Positions 19,998-29,372 of a DNA stretch of 64,000 nucleotides are shown piece by piece. The notes beneath the pieces are model-generated. The model did no database searches and was not told where the DNA came from. It saw only the letters and a list, made by a program, of their open reading frames with translations. Both the position numbers and the translations under genes were made by a program. Source of the DNA: Nocardia higoensis NBRC 100133 (GTDB lineage: Bacteria > Actinomycetota > Actinomycetes > Mycobacteriales > Mycobacteriaceae); contig NZ_BAGA01000044.1 of NCBI RefSeq assembly GCF_000308595.1, positions 1 through 64,000 on the forward strand, written 5' to 3'. The number at the start of each line of letters is the position of its first letter. Positions within the stretch are counted from its first letter, which is position 1.

Positions 19998-20097
19998 TCC
20001 GTCACTGTAGACAGCGGGCCGCGGAACGGTCCCGGTCGCGCTCGGGCACGGCGAGCGGGGTGTTGAGGTTCGTCCGGCGAGTCGTACCCTTGACGGC

Positions 20098-20448
20098 ATG
20101 GGCTTGTGCAATTCGTACCCGGCGCCGGCAACCCTGTCAGCGGCACAGGCAACCCTGCAAGCGGCGCAGGCGACCCCGGAGGCGGTGGAATACACCGAGA
20201 TCCTGGAGGCCGAGGATCGTCCGTGGGTGACCGTGGTCTGGGACGATCCGGTCAATCTGATGCACTACGTGACCTATATCTTCCAGAAGCTGTTCGGCTA
20301 CAGCAAGGCCAAGGCGACCGAGCTGATGCTGCAGGTGCACAACGAGGGCAAGGCCGTCGTCTCCAGCGGTTCCCGCGACAAGATGGAACACGATGTCCGC
20401 AGGCTGCACGCCGCCGGACTGTGGGCCACCATGCAGCGCGACGATTGA
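20098..20448 (+). CDS. clpS: ATP-dependent Clp protease adaptor ClpS
   Basis: A 116-residue N-end-rule adaptor that delivers substrates with bulky hydrophobic N-termini to the ClpC/ClpA unfoldase. The conserved pocket and core are [41 protein letters not shown]. The first 30 residues are an Ala/Gln/Thr-rich extension; a later start is possible but no better codon is evident. It begins a plus-strand run shared with mycobacteria (clpS, DUF2017, peptidase, mec, cysO, cysM). Confidence 0.93.
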   Translation: MGLCNSYPAPATLSAAQATLQAAQATPEAVEYTEILEAEDRPWVTVVWDDPVNLMHYVTYIFQKLFGYSKAKATELMLQVHNEGKAVVSSGSRDKMEHDVRRLHAAGLWATMQRDD

Positions 20449-20525
20449 GGTCGGCGACGCTCGAGCTGCGCGGCGATCGGGGTTGCGGAGAAGGACCGCG
20501 ATTGCGACTACCCTGACGCTGGTGC

Positions 20526-21113
20526 GTGATGGGACGGACGACCGTGCGTAAGTGGACCAGGAAGAACTCGCTGGGCGGGCTCAAGCTGCGCGCCGAAATG
20601 GACCCGCACGAGGCCGAAGTGCTGCGTTCGCTGGTGGGCGCGGTCGCCGGTCTGCTCACCGAACGGGCGCAGTCGGCCCCCGAGGACGAACTCAGCGCGC
20701 TCACCGGTATGCGCACCGGCAACAGCACGCCCCCCGACGATCCGCGCCTGGCCAGGCTGCTGCCCGAGTTCCATCGACCCGAGCCGGGTTCACCGGATGC
20801 CGATCGCGCCGGGCTCAACAGCGCGTTGCGCGCCCTGCACGAGCCGGAGATCATCGACAGCAAACTGGCCGCGGGTTCGGTCGTGCTCGAGACCGTGCCC
20901 GTGCACGGCGGCAAGATCGTGCTGACCCCGGAACAGGCCGACGCCTGGCTCAGCGCGCTCACCGACGTCCGGCTGGCCCTCGGCACGGTCCTCGGCATCG
21001 ACGCCGACACTCCCGAGCAATTCGATCCGGACGATCCGCGCGCGCCGCACCTGGACGTCTACCACTGGCTGACCTGGATGCAGGACAGCCTGCTGCAGGC
21101 GCTGGCCCACTGA
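20526..21113 (+). CDS. DUF2017 protein (Rv1332-like)
   Basis: A 195-residue soluble protein of the DUF2017 family, almost always next to clpS in actinobacteria. Recognisable parts are EAEVLRSLVGAVAGLLTER, the middle segment FHRPEPGSPDADRAGLNSALRALHEP and the C-terminal DAWLSALTDVRLALGTVLGI ... VYHWLTWMQDSLLQAL. GTG 20526, ATG 20529 and GTG 20544 are all possible starts. The function is not established; the constant clpS linkage suggests a role in proteolysis. Confidence 0.85.
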   Translation: MMGRTTVRKWTRKNSLGGLKLRAEMDPHEAEVLRSLVGAVAGLLTERAQSAPEDELSALTGMRTGNSTPPDDPRLARLLPEFHRPEPGSPDADRAGLNSALRALHEPEIIDSKLAAGSVVLETVPVHGGKIVLTPEQADAWLSALTDVRLALGTVLGIDADTPEQFDPDDPRAPHLDVYHWLTWMQDSLLQALAH

Positions 21114-21165
21114 CCGCGCAGCCCCGCTAGCGCGGTGTCGATCCGTGCGAATCGAGGAGGACTCG

Positions 21166-22224
21166 TTGACGGCCGGAACCGGCGCTCGTGACGCCCTCAC
21201 CGATGTGGCCGGCCTGCTGGTCGGCCACCACCATGTGCTCGATTCCGACGCCGCGCTCGGCTCCGGCGCGGCCACCGGCTGCACGGTGGTGCGTATCCCC
21301 GGCGGCGCGGTCGCGGCGGTGGACGTGCGCGGCGGCGGCCCCGGCACCAGGGAGACCGACCTGCTCGACCCGGCCAACACCGTCACGCGGGTGGACGCGC
21401 TGCTGCTCACCGGCGGCAGCGCCTACGGACTCGCCGCGGCCGACGGGGTGATGCGCCTGCTCGAGGAGAACGGCGAGGGCATCCCGATGGACCCGGCCGA
21501 TCCGAGCCGGGTGGTGCCCATCGTGCCGGGCGCGGTGATCTTCGATCTGCCCGTGGGGGATTGGCACATCCGGCCGACCGCGGAGTTCGGTTACCGGGCC
21601 GCCGGGGACGCCGCCGCCGATTTCGCCCGCGGCTCGGTGGGCGCAGGCGTCGGCGCGCGGGCGGGTTCGATCAAGGGCGGTATCGGCACGGCGAGTGTGG
21701 TGCTCGGCGACGGTCTCGCCGCGGGCATGACGGTGTCGGCTCTGATCGTGGCCAACCCGGTGGGCTCGGTGTTCGATCCGCGCACCGGACTGCCCTGGGG
21801 TGTGGGCACCGACGGCCCGGGGTGGTTCGGTCTGCGCCCGCCCTCTCCGGAACGGCTGGCCGAGGCCAACGCGCTGCCGGTCAAGGGCACCGTCCTCAAT
21901 ACCACCATCGGCGTGGTCGCCACCGACGCCGCACTCGGCACCACCGCCTGCCGCCGGCTCGCCACCACCGCGCACGACGGGCTCGCCCGCGCGATCCGGC
22001 CCGCGCACTCCCCGCTCGACGGCGACACCCTCTTCGCCGTCGCGACGGGCGCGGTGCCGCTTCCGGTCGTCCCGTTGCCCGCCGCCTTCCCGCCCGAGCT
22101 GCTCGTGCTCGACGCCCTCTGCACGGCCGCCGCGGTGTGCGTGGAACGCGCCGTCGTGGACGCCGTACTCAGCGCGACCGCGGTCGCGGGCATCCCTGCC
22201 TACCGCGATCTCTTCCCGTTCTGA
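21166..22224 (+). CDS. P1/DmpA-family (S58) N-terminal-nucleophile aminopeptidase
   Basis: About 352 residues of the S58 family, whose members self-cleave to expose a Ser/Thr nucleophile and act as aminopeptidases or amidases. The likely cleavage/nucleophile region is VLNTTIGVVATDAALG. Other motifs are TDVAGLLVGHHHV, GTRETDLLDPANTV, ALLLTGGSAYGLAAADGVMRLLEE, PIVPGAVIFDLPVGDW, GARAGSIKGGIGTAS and the end GIPAYRDLFPF. A GTG at 21145 opens the frame, but GAGGAGG at 21154-21160 points to TTG 21166, which also matches the mycobacterial N-terminus better. It corresponds to Rv1333. Confidence 0.87.
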   Translation: MTAGTGARDALTDVAGLLVGHHHVLDSDAALGSGAATGCTVVRIPGGAVAAVDVRGGGPGTRETDLLDPANTVTRVDALLLTGGSAYGLAAADGVMRLLEENGEGIPMDPADPSRVVPIVPGAVIFDLPVGDWHIRPTAEFGYRAAGDAAADFARGSVGAGVGARAGSIKGGIGTASVVLGDGLAAGMTVSALIVANPVGSVFDPRTGLPWGVGTDGPGWFGLRPPSPERLAEANALPVKGTVLNTTIGVVATDAALGTTACRRLATTAHDGLARAIRPAHSPLDGDTLFAVATGAVPLPVVPLPAAFPPELLVLDALCTAAAVCVERAVVDAVLSATAVAGIPAYRDLFPF

Positions 22225-22440
22225 CCCTGCGGCGGCGGGCTCCGCACCGTCACCGGGCTGTGAGCCGCGACGTCGCCGTGCCGCGAGCGCTCGGTGGCCC
22301 GACGCCGCGGGTGCGCGGTCGCCACCACGCGGCCGATCGCGACACCGGGGTCCGGCACCGGGCCGCCCACCGGGAATACGCACCTATCCTGGCTGGTTGA
22401 CGGCAGAGACCCGGGCAGGCGTGCGGAAGGCGTGAGACAG

Positions 22441-22863
22441 GTGCTGGTGATCACATCCGAGCTGGTGGAAGCGATGGTGGCCCATGCCCGCGCCGACCAC
22501 CCGGACGAGGCCTGCGGCATCATCGCCGGACCGGAGGGCTCCGACCGCCCCGAGCGCTTCGTCGCCATGACCAATGCCGAGCGCTCGCCCACCTTCTACC
22601 GCTTCGACTCCGGTGAGCAGCTGAAGGTCTGGCGGGCGATGGACGACGCCGACGAGGAGCCGGTCGTCATCTACCACTCGCACACCGCCACCGAGGCGTA
22701 CCCGAGCCGCACCGACATCGCCTACGCGTCCGAGCCGAACGCGCACTACGTGCTCATCTCGACCCGTGATCCCGAGGAGCACGAACTGCGCAGCTACCGG
22801 ATACTCGACGGCGTCGTCACCGAGGAACCGGTCCGCGTCGTCGACGCCTACGACACCGTCTGA
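22441..22863 (+). CDS. mec: JAMM metalloprotease Mec (CysO-cysteine peptidase)
   Basis: A 140-residue JAB1/MPN protease that releases cysteine from CysO-cysteine and trims CysO C-termini. The zinc motif is complete: HSHTATEAYPSRTD with the upstream Glu in the DHPDEACGIIAG region, and the characteristic NAERSPTFYRFDSGEQLKVWRAM. GTG 22441 is chosen with GGAAGG about 10 nt upstream; GTG 22432 is possible. It precedes cysO and cysM as in mycobacteria (Rv1334-1336). This pathway makes cysteine from O-phosphoserine under oxidative conditions. Confidence 0.94.
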   Translation: MLVITSELVEAMVAHARADHPDEACGIIAGPEGSDRPERFVAMTNAERSPTFYRFDSGEQLKVWRAMDDADEEPVVIYHSHTATEAYPSRTDIAYASEPNAHYVLISTRDPEEHELRSYRILDGVVTEEPVRVVDAYDTV

Positions 22864-22931
22864 GCGCCCACCGGGCGCCTGCGCGGCCCGAGCAGAAATT
22901 CAGCCCCGATCGAGCGACATCAGGAGTGTTC

Positions 22932-23219
22932 ATGTCGGTAACCGTGTCCATCCCGACCATCATGCGCGGCCTCACCGGCGGCGAGAAGCGGGTGCAGGCC
23001 GAGGGGGACACCCTCTCCGCGCTCATCGCCGACCTCGACGCCAACCATCCCGGGCTGGCGGAGCGGCTGCTCAAGGACGGCAAGCTGAACCGCTTCGTCA
23101 ACATCTATGTCGACGACGAGGACGTCCGCTTCGCCGGGGGACTCGAGGCCGAGGTGCCCGAGGGCGCGAGCGTCACCATCCTGCCCGCGGTCGCGGGCGG
23201 CGCACCGACCGATCGCTGA
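22932..23219 (+). CDS. cysO: Sulfur-carrier protein CysO with C-terminal extension
   Basis: A 95-residue ubiquitin-fold (ThiS/MoaD) carrier that bears a C-terminal thiocarboxylate for cysteine synthesis. The family sequence FVNIYVDDEDVRFAGGL ... GASVTILPAVAGG is clear. The reading frame does not end at the diglycine: it continues APTDR before the stop. Sulfur carriers need a free GG, so this form should be inactive until trimmed, plausibly by Mec encoded just upstream. ATG 22932 is used with AGGAG about 7 nt upstream. It is followed 6 bp later by cysM. Confidence 0.94.
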   Translation: MSVTVSIPTIMRGLTGGEKRVQAEGDTLSALIADLDANHPGLAERLLKDGKLNRFVNIYVDDEDVRFAGGLEAEVPEGASVTILPAVAGGAPTDR

Positions 23220-24188
<969 letters not shown>

Positions 24189-24276
24189 ACCCCGGCCGCG
24201 ACGACCCCGTCGCCGGTCGTGGCTTCGGTAGGCTCGAGGCAGGAATCGAGAGTCGCCGTGCGCCAGGAGGTCGGCC

Positions 24277-24975
24277 ATGTCCGGAGGTTCGGGCCTCGGC
24301 CCGTCGTTCGATCCGCAGCGATTCGCGCCGCCGCGTCCCGGACAGCCGGGACCGGACCGGGCGCCCGCCTCCGGTTTCACGGCGGTACGCCGGCTGTGGC
24401 TGCAGGCCGGCGCGCTGATCTCCGGCTTCGTGCTCATGCTCTGGGCGATCGAGGGCATCGACGCCCTCGACGCCCGCGACTACGACCAGGCGGGCATCCA
24501 GCCGCGCGAAGCCGACGGGCTGTGGGGCATCCTCTGGGCGCCGCTGCTGCACCACGGGTGGAACCACCTGATCAGCAATACCGTGCCGGTGCTCGTGCTC
24601 GGCTTCCTCGTACTGGCCGCCGGCATCGGGCGTGGTCTGGTGGCGACCGCGATCATCTGGGTGGTCGCGGGTGTGGGCACCTGGCTGACCGGCGCCGAGG
24701 GCACCGTCCACATCGGCGCCTCCGCGCTGGTCTTCGGCTGGCTCACCTTCCTGATCCTGCGCGGCTGGTTCGCGCGCAACGCCTGGCAGATCGTGCTCGG
24801 GCTGGTGGTGCTCGTCTTCTACGGCTCGCTGCTGTGGGGCGTGCTGCCCGGCCAGGACGGGATCTCTTGGCAGGGACATCTTTTCGGCGCCATCGGCGGC
24901 GTGGTCGCGGCCTGGGCGCCGCACACCCGGCAACGCGCCGTCGCGCAGCGCACCCCGCCGCCCGCCCGATTCTGA
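24277..24975 (+). CDS. Rhomboid-family intramembrane serine protease
   Basis: A 232-residue protein with about six membrane segments. The rhomboid signature is complete: the HHGWNHLISNTVPVLVLG segment, the catalytic Ser in HIGASALVFGWL and the catalytic His in WQGHLFGAIGGVVAAW. A Pro-rich cytosolic N-terminus of about 40 residues precedes TM1. It is the Rv1337 counterpart. In mycobacteria murI follows; here the next 190 bp hold no racemase. Confidence 0.92.
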   Translation: MSGGSGLGPSFDPQRFAPPRPGQPGPDRAPASGFTAVRRLWLQAGALISGFVLMLWAIEGIDALDARDYDQAGIQPREADGLWGILWAPLLHHGWNHLISNTVPVLVLGFLVLAAGIGRGLVATAIIWVVAGVGTWLTGAEGTVHIGASALVFGWLTFLILRGWFARNAWQIVLGLVVLVFYGSLLWGVLPGQDGISWQGHLFGAIGGVVAAWAPHTRQRAVAQRTPPPARF

Positions 24976-25042
24976 GCCGTTGCGCGACAGCGGGATTCGC
25001 CGCCCGCGCATGGCGGCCGCCCCGGCTGGGTACCCTCGGGAG

Positions 25043-25138
25043 ATGGACGACGAAGTTCGTGGCAGTTTCGAGCGGGAGCCCGCAGCACCACTCCGCGCAC
25101 GGGTGGGCCGCCGGAGAATTCGGGGGATCGTTTCGTGA
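25043..25138 (+). CDS. Possible 31-residue ORF upstream of the Rv1339-like gene
   Basis: An ATG preceded by GGGAG opens a 31-codon frame (start MDDEVRGSFEREPAAPLRAR, Arg-rich end) whose TGA overlaps a GTG (25135) in frame with the next gene. It could be a leader peptide coupling translation, or chance. There is no resemblance to the start of a glutamate racemase. Confidence 0.2.
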   Translation: MDDEVRGSFEREPAAPLRARVGRRRIRGIVS

Positions 25139-25167
25139 GCGGTGTTTCGTCGTGGCAGCATGAGGGC

Positions 25168-25932
25168 ATGCGCCTTACCGTCCTCGGGTGCTCGGGCAGC
25201 GTGTCCGGCCCGGACTCCCCAGCGTCGGGGTACCTGCTGACCGGTCCGGATATGAAGCCGGTCGTCATCGATTTCGGACCGGGCGTGCTCGGCGCGCTCC
25301 AGCGCCACGTCGATCCGGGTGAAGCCGACATCTTCCTGACCCACCTGCACGCCGACCACTGTCTGGACCTGCCCGGTCTGCTGGTGTGGCGTCGCTACCA
25401 TCCCACTCCGCCGGTCGGGCGCGCCATCGTGCGCGGCCCCTCCGACGCGCCGCTGCGCATCGGCAACGCCTCGGCCGAGGTCGGCGGCGAATGCGACGAC
25501 TGGTCCGATGTGATCGACCATCGGGCCTGGCAGGAAGGCGAGGCCGTCGAGTTCGGTCCCGGCCACATCGTCACCGCGCGCCGGATGTTCCATCCGCCGG
25601 AGTCCTACGGGCTGCGGATCGTCACCAACGCCGGGCGCACCTTCGTCTACACCGGCGACACCGCCATGTGCGATGCGGTGCAGGAACTGGCCCAGGGCGC
25701 GGACGTGCTGATGGCCGAGGCCTCCTGGACCCACGATCCGGCCAACCGCCCGCCCGGCATCCATCTCTCCGGCACCGAGGCCGGGCAGATCGCCGCGCGT
25801 GCCGGGGTCAAGGAACTGCTGCTCACCCACATCCCGCCGTGGACCTCCCGCGAGGACGTGATCGCCGAAGCCAAGGCCGAGTTCACCGGTCCGGTGCACG
25901 CGGTGGCCCCGGGCGAGAGCTTCGAGATCTGA
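25168..25932 (+). CDS. Metallo-beta-lactamase-fold hydrolase, Rv1339-like phosphodiesterase
   Basis: About 254 residues of the MBL fold. Metal-binding motif THLHADHCLDLPGL, TGDTAMCDAVQELA and the C-terminal ELLLTHIPPWTSREDVIAEAKAEF match Rv1339, which has been described as an atypical cyclic-nucleotide phosphodiesterase. The MRLTVLGCSGSV start at ATG 25168 fits the family; a GTG at 25135 would add 11 residues and overlaps the stop of a tiny upstream frame. It precedes rph and rdgB on the same strand. Confidence 0.88.
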   Translation: MRLTVLGCSGSVSGPDSPASGYLLTGPDMKPVVIDFGPGVLGALQRHVDPGEADIFLTHLHADHCLDLPGLLVWRRYHPTPPVGRAIVRGPSDAPLRIGNASAEVGGECDDWSDVIDHRAWQEGEAVEFGPGHIVTARRMFHPPESYGLRIVTNAGRTFVYTGDTAMCDAVQELAQGADVLMAEASWTHDPANRPPGIHLSGTEAGQIAARAGVKELLLTHIPPWTSREDVIAEAKAEFTGPVHAVAPGESFEI

Positions 25933-25978
25933 GCGGACACCCGGTCTTCGGGCGGACGCCGTCGTCTAGGCTGGCCCC

Positions 25979-26755
25979 GTGTCGAGACGAGCCGATGGCA
26001 GGGCGGACGATGAGCTCCGCGAGGTCCGGATCACCCGGGGATTCACCACCCACCCCGCGGGTTCGGTGCTGGTGGAGTTCGGGCAGACCAGAGTGATGTG
26101 CACGGCCAGCGTGACCGAGGGGGTGCCGCCGTGGCGGCGCGACTCCGGGTTGGGCTGGCTCACCGCCGAATACGCGATGTTGCCCGCCGCCACCCACACC
26201 CGCTCGGGCCGGGAATCGGTGAAGGGCAAGATCGGCGGCCGCACCCAGGAGATCAGCAGGCTGGTCGGGCGCTCGCTGCGCGCCTGCATCGACCTGGCCG
26301 CGATCGGCGAGAACACCATCGCCATCGACTGCGATGTGCTGCAGGCCGACGGCGGCACCAGGACCGCCGCCATCACCGGCGCCTATGTCGCGCTCTCGGA
26401 CGCGATCACCTGGCTGGGCGCCCGGGGCGCGCTGGCCGACCCGCAGCCGATCTCGTGCGCCATCGCCGCGGTGAGCGTCGGCGTGGTGGACGGCCGGGTC
26501 CGCCTCGACCTGCCCTACGAGGAGGACTCGCGGGCCGAGGTGGATATGAACGTCGTGGCCACCGACACCGGGACCCTGGTGGAGATCCAGGGCACCGGCG
26601 AGGGCGCCACCTTCCCCCGCTCCACCCTCGACAAGATGCTCGACTCGGCGCTGGCCGGCTGCGAGCGGTTGTTCGTCGTGCAGAAAGAGGCGCTGGCGCT
26701 GCCGTACCCGGGCACCCTGCCCGAGCCCGTCGAGCCGTCGTCGAAGAAGAAGTGA
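25979..26755 (+). CDS. rph: Ribonuclease PH
   Basis: A 258-residue phosphorolytic exoribonuclease that trims the 3' ends of tRNA precursors. Characteristic sequences are [90 protein letters not shown] and [14 protein letters not shown]. The GTG start is at the junction after the MBL gene. Its TGA overlaps the ATG of rdgB (TGATG), so the two are coupled. It lacks the longer C-terminal tail seen in some actinobacteria but ends in a basic SSKKK. Confidence 0.96.
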   Translation: MSRRADGRADDELREVRITRGFTTHPAGSVLVEFGQTRVMCTASVTEGVPPWRRDSGLGWLTAEYAMLPAATHTRSGRESVKGKIGGRTQEISRLVGRSLRACIDLAAIGENTIAIDCDVLQADGGTRTAAITGAYVALSDAITWLGARGALADPQPISCAIAAVSVGVVDGRVRLDLPYEEDSRAEVDMNVVATDTGTLVEIQGTGEGATFPRSTLDKMLDSALAGCERLFVVQKEALALPYPGTLPEPVEPSSKKK

Positions 26756-27363
26756 TGAGCGCGCGCGTCCTGGTCGCCAGCCGCAATGCCAAGAAGCTGG
26801 CCGAACTGCGCCGTATCCTCGCCGACGCGGGGGTGGCGGGCGTGGAGATCGTCGGACTCGACGACGTGCCCGCCTACGACGAGGCGCCCGAGACCGGCGC
26901 GACCTTCGAGGAGAACGCGCTGGCCAAGGCGCGCGACGGCGCCGCCGCCACCGGATTGCCCTGTGTCGCCGACGATTCCGGCCTCGAGGTGGACGCGCTC
27001 AACGGCATGCCCGGCGTGCTGTCGGCCCGGTGGTCGGGCGCCCACGGTGACGACGCGGCCAACAACGCGCTGCTGCTGGCCCAGTTGGGCGATGTCCCCG
27101 ACGAGCGGCGCGGCGCGCGCTTCGTGTCCACCTGCGCGCTGGTCGTGCCCGGCGGGGAGGAGATCGTGGTGCGCGGCGAGTGGCCGGGCACGATCGGCCG
27201 GAAGCCGTCGGGCGAGGGAGGTTTCGGCTACGACCCGCTGTTCCTGCCCGAGGGCGGTACCGGCTCGGCCGCGCAGCTCACCCCCGCCGAGAAGGATGCG
27301 GCCTCGCACCGGGGGCGGGCCCTGCGGCAATTGCTGCCCGCCCTGGCGGCGCTCGCGGACTGA
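26755..27363 (+). CDS. rdgB: Non-canonical purine NTP pyrophosphatase RdgB/HAM1
   Basis: A 202-residue house-cleaning enzyme that hydrolyses (d)ITP and XTP to keep them from DNA and RNA. Motifs are the start VLVASRNAKKLAELRRIL, the segment ETGATFEENALAKA, CVADDSGLEVDALNGMPGVLSARW and GEGGFGYDPLFLP with the end EKDAASHRGRAL. The ATG overlaps the rph stop. It ends the plus-strand run. Confidence 0.95.
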   Translation: MSARVLVASRNAKKLAELRRILADAGVAGVEIVGLDDVPAYDEAPETGATFEENALAKARDGAAATGLPCVADDSGLEVDALNGMPGVLSARWSGAHGDDAANNALLLAQLGDVPDERRGARFVSTCALVVPGGEEIVVRGEWPGTIGRKPSGEGGFGYDPLFLPEGGTGSAAQLTPAEKDAASHRGRALRQLLPALAALAD

Positions 27364-27412
27364 GCCCCGCGGCGCCGATGGGGCGAGCGAGCGCGGTGGT
27401 GCCGGGTGGGTA

Positions 27413-27796
27413 TCAGACGCCGAAGTCGCGTTTGACCTGCGTCGCGTTCTTGTGCTCGACGAAGAACGACAGCAGCGGGATGGTGCCCGCCAGCAGCGTG
27501 CCGACGGTGCGCCCGATCGGCCAGCGGACCTTCTGCGCGAGGTCGGTGGTGAGGATCAGGTAGACGAAGTACACCCAGCCGTGCACGATCGCGATCCAGG
27601 TCGGCGGGTTCGCGTCGAACCCGTACTTGGCGATCATCTCACCGACGAGCAGCAGCAGCCACAGACCGGTGAACCAGGCGAGGACCCGGTAGCGCAGCAG
27701 CGCGCCCTTGATCTTGGCGCGCTTGGCCGGGTCCGCCGTGGCGGCCGGGGTCGCCGGTTTCTCGACGGAGACGGTCTCGTTGTCGCCGGCGTTCAC
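27413..27796 (-). CDS. DUF3817 membrane protein (Rv1342c-like)
   Basis: A 127-residue protein: about 30 residues of Ala/Thr/Lys-rich N-terminus, then three likely membrane helices (VLAWFTGLWLLLLVGEMIAKYGF, AIVHGWVYFVYLILTTDLA, TLLAGTIPLLSFFVEHK). The pattern is DUF3817. The GTG at 27796 overlaps the stop of the upstream membrane-protein gene. The function is unknown. The pair converges on rdgB across about 50 bp. Confidence 0.85.
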   Translation of the reverse strand: MNAGDNETVSVEKPATPAATADPAKRAKIKGALLRYRVLAWFTGLWLLLLVGEMIAKYGFDANPPTWIAIVHGWVYFVYLILTTDLAQKVRWPIGRTVGTLLAGTIPLLSFFVEHKNATQVKRDFGV

Positions 27797-28323
27797 CCAG
27801 CGCTCCTCTCGCTCGTGCCCGCGCCGAGATCGGTGCGGACCGCTTTCTCGACGTGGGCGGCATGCAGTTGTGCCAGGTATCGGTTGTATTCGGTCAGCGC
27901 CGGGTCGGTCGAGCGGGCCGCCTTGGGCCGCTCGGGCAGGATGCCGGCCGGGATCTCGCGCGGCAGCTCCTGCTTGCGACGACGGCGCGCCTTCGCCGCG
28001 CCCGGCTCGGCCGGGCGCGCGGGCTCGGCGGCGTCCGGCTGCGTGACCTCCGCCGCCGTGACGCCCGGCTCGGCCGCTTCCGCTCCCGCCTCGCGCTCGC
28101 CGGCGTCGCGCTCGAGCCGGACGAACCGGATATAGGCGAACACCACGAAGCCGGCGAACAGCGGCCACTGCAGGGCGTAGCCGAGATTCTGCGCGGTCCC
28201 CGCGGCCGATTCGTACCGCTCCCACTGCCACCAGGCCAGTGCCAGGCAGGCCGCGAACGCTACGACGACCAGCGCGATCAGGGCGGGCCGGTTGTAGGCG
28301 GAGCGGGACGGAGGAACGGACAC
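27793..28323 (-). CDS. Small membrane protein, Rv1343c-like
   Basis: A 176-residue protein with two N-terminal hydrophobic segments (ALIALVVVAFAACLALAWWQWERY and LGYALQWPLFAGFVVFAYIRF), an Ala/Pro/Glu-rich linker, a basic stretch KARRRRK and a C-terminal YNRYLAQLHAAH. The WQWERY...NLGYALQWP pattern resembles mycobacterial Rv1343c (LprD), but no lipobox cysteine is seen here. GTG 28323 or 28332 may start it. It overlaps the DUF3817 gene, repeating the Rv1342c-Rv1343c order. The function is unknown. Confidence 0.78.
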   Translation of the reverse strand: MSVPPSRSAYNRPALIALVVVAFAACLALAWWQWERYESAAGTAQNLGYALQWPLFAGFVVFAYIRFVRLERDAGEREAGAEAAEPGVTAAEVTQPDAAEPARPAEPGAAKARRRRKQELPREIPAGILPERPKAARSTDPALTEYNRYLAQLHAAHVEKAVRTDLGAGTSERSAG

Positions 28324-28385
28324 GCCTACCACGGTACCTGTCTACTACGTGGTGCGTAGGAGCAGGTCGGTGCCGGAATCGGGGC

Positions 28386-29261
28386 TCAGAACCGGTAGGT
28401 GACGCCGGTCATGCGCTCGGATTCGGTCCACAGCGCGAGTTGCAGTTCCCGGTTCTTGGACAGTTTGGTCGACGGGCACGGGACCACCGGGCCCTGGCTG
28501 CCGAACAGCCGGTTGGGTCCCCAGTAGATATCGGGGTCGGCGTCGGGCATCGTCGCGGCGAACAGCGTCGAGTGCGCGGCCTTGGCGGGGGAGTGGCCCA
28601 CGATCCGCATGGCCGGGCGCAGAACGTGATCCAGCGGGGTCTCGGTGCGGGCGAACAGTTCGGTGGCCGAGACGCCGGGATGCACCGCGTAGGAGCGCAC
28701 CTTCGAATCCGCCGCGGCGAGACGGCGCTGGAGTTCCCGCGCGAACATCAGGTTGGCCAGCTTGGACTGCGAGTAGGCGAGATTGCGGAAGTAGCGGCGG
28801 TTCTCGTAGTTGAGGTCGTCGATGCGCAGCTTCGGGGTCTGGCGGTGCGCGATGCTCGACAGCGTGACGACCCGGTCGCGAATACGGTCGAGCAGCAGGC
28901 CGGTGAGGGCGAAGTGGCCGAGGTGGTTGACGCCGAACTGGGTTTCGAAGCCGTCCACGGTGCGGGTGAACGGGATGTACATCAGGCCCGCGTTGTTCAC
29001 CAGCACATCGAACTCTCCGCTGCTCTCGGCGAACGCGCGCACCGAGGCCAGGTCCGCCAAATCCAACGGCAGCACGCGGACGTCGCCGGGAATCGAGGCG
29101 GCGACCGGCTCGGCCTTGGCGACATTGCGGCAGGCCATCACGACCGTCGCGCCTTTGGCCGCCAGCGCTCGGGTCGTCTCGGCCCCCAGGCCGCCGTTCG
29201 CGCCGGTGATCACGAACGTCCGGCCGCTCTGATCGGGAATCTGCTTCGGGTTCCACGCCAT
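28386..29261 (-). CDS. Short-chain dehydrogenase/reductase
   Basis: A 291-residue SDR. It has the cofactor motif TGANGGLG, the NNAG segment LVNNAGLMYIPF, the catalytic Ser region VVTLSSIAHRQ and YSQSK (Tyr and Lys). CRN after the second strand suggests NADP(H). The length and FGVNHLGHFALTGLLLDRI resemble retinol-dehydrogenase/WW-domain-like SDRs common in actinobacteria. It is divergent from a TetR regulator with an inverted repeat between, so that regulator probably controls it. The substrate is unknown. Confidence 0.88.
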   Translation of the reverse strand: MAWNPKQIPDQSGRTFVITGANGGLGAETTRALAAKGATVVMACRNVAKAEPVAASIPGDVRVLPLDLADLASVRAFAESSGEFDVLVNNAGLMYIPFTRTVDGFETQFGVNHLGHFALTGLLLDRIRDRVVTLSSIAHRQTPKLRIDDLNYENRRYFRNLAYSQSKLANLMFARELQRRLAAADSKVRSYAVHPGVSATELFARTETPLDHVLRPAMRIVGHSPAKAAHSTLFAATMPDADPDIYWGPNRLFGSQGPVVPCPSTKLSKNRELQLALWTESERMTGVTYRF

Positions 29262-29269
29262 GAGAGGAC

Positions 29270-29285
29270 CTTACTGTGAGGTAAG
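29270..29285. promoter_or_regulatory. TetR-type operator candidate
   Basis: CTTAC-TGTGAG-GTAAG: perfect 5-bp arms with a 6-nt spacer, just upstream of the SDR start and 87 bp before the TetR start. The size and position fit a TetR-family operator controlling both genes. Confidence 0.5.
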
Positions 29286-29372
29286 TTCGCGGGGAAGCGG
29301 AATGGCTCGCCCCTCGAGATGGGGGCCGCCGAAACCGGGAGGCCGCCGGGGCGTCTTCGCTACCGTTGCCTG

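Noticed and set aside
21145-21165. GTG 21145 as the P1-peptidase start
   Set aside because: It has no SD, and its first codons contain the GAGGAGG that is correctly spaced for TTG 21166.
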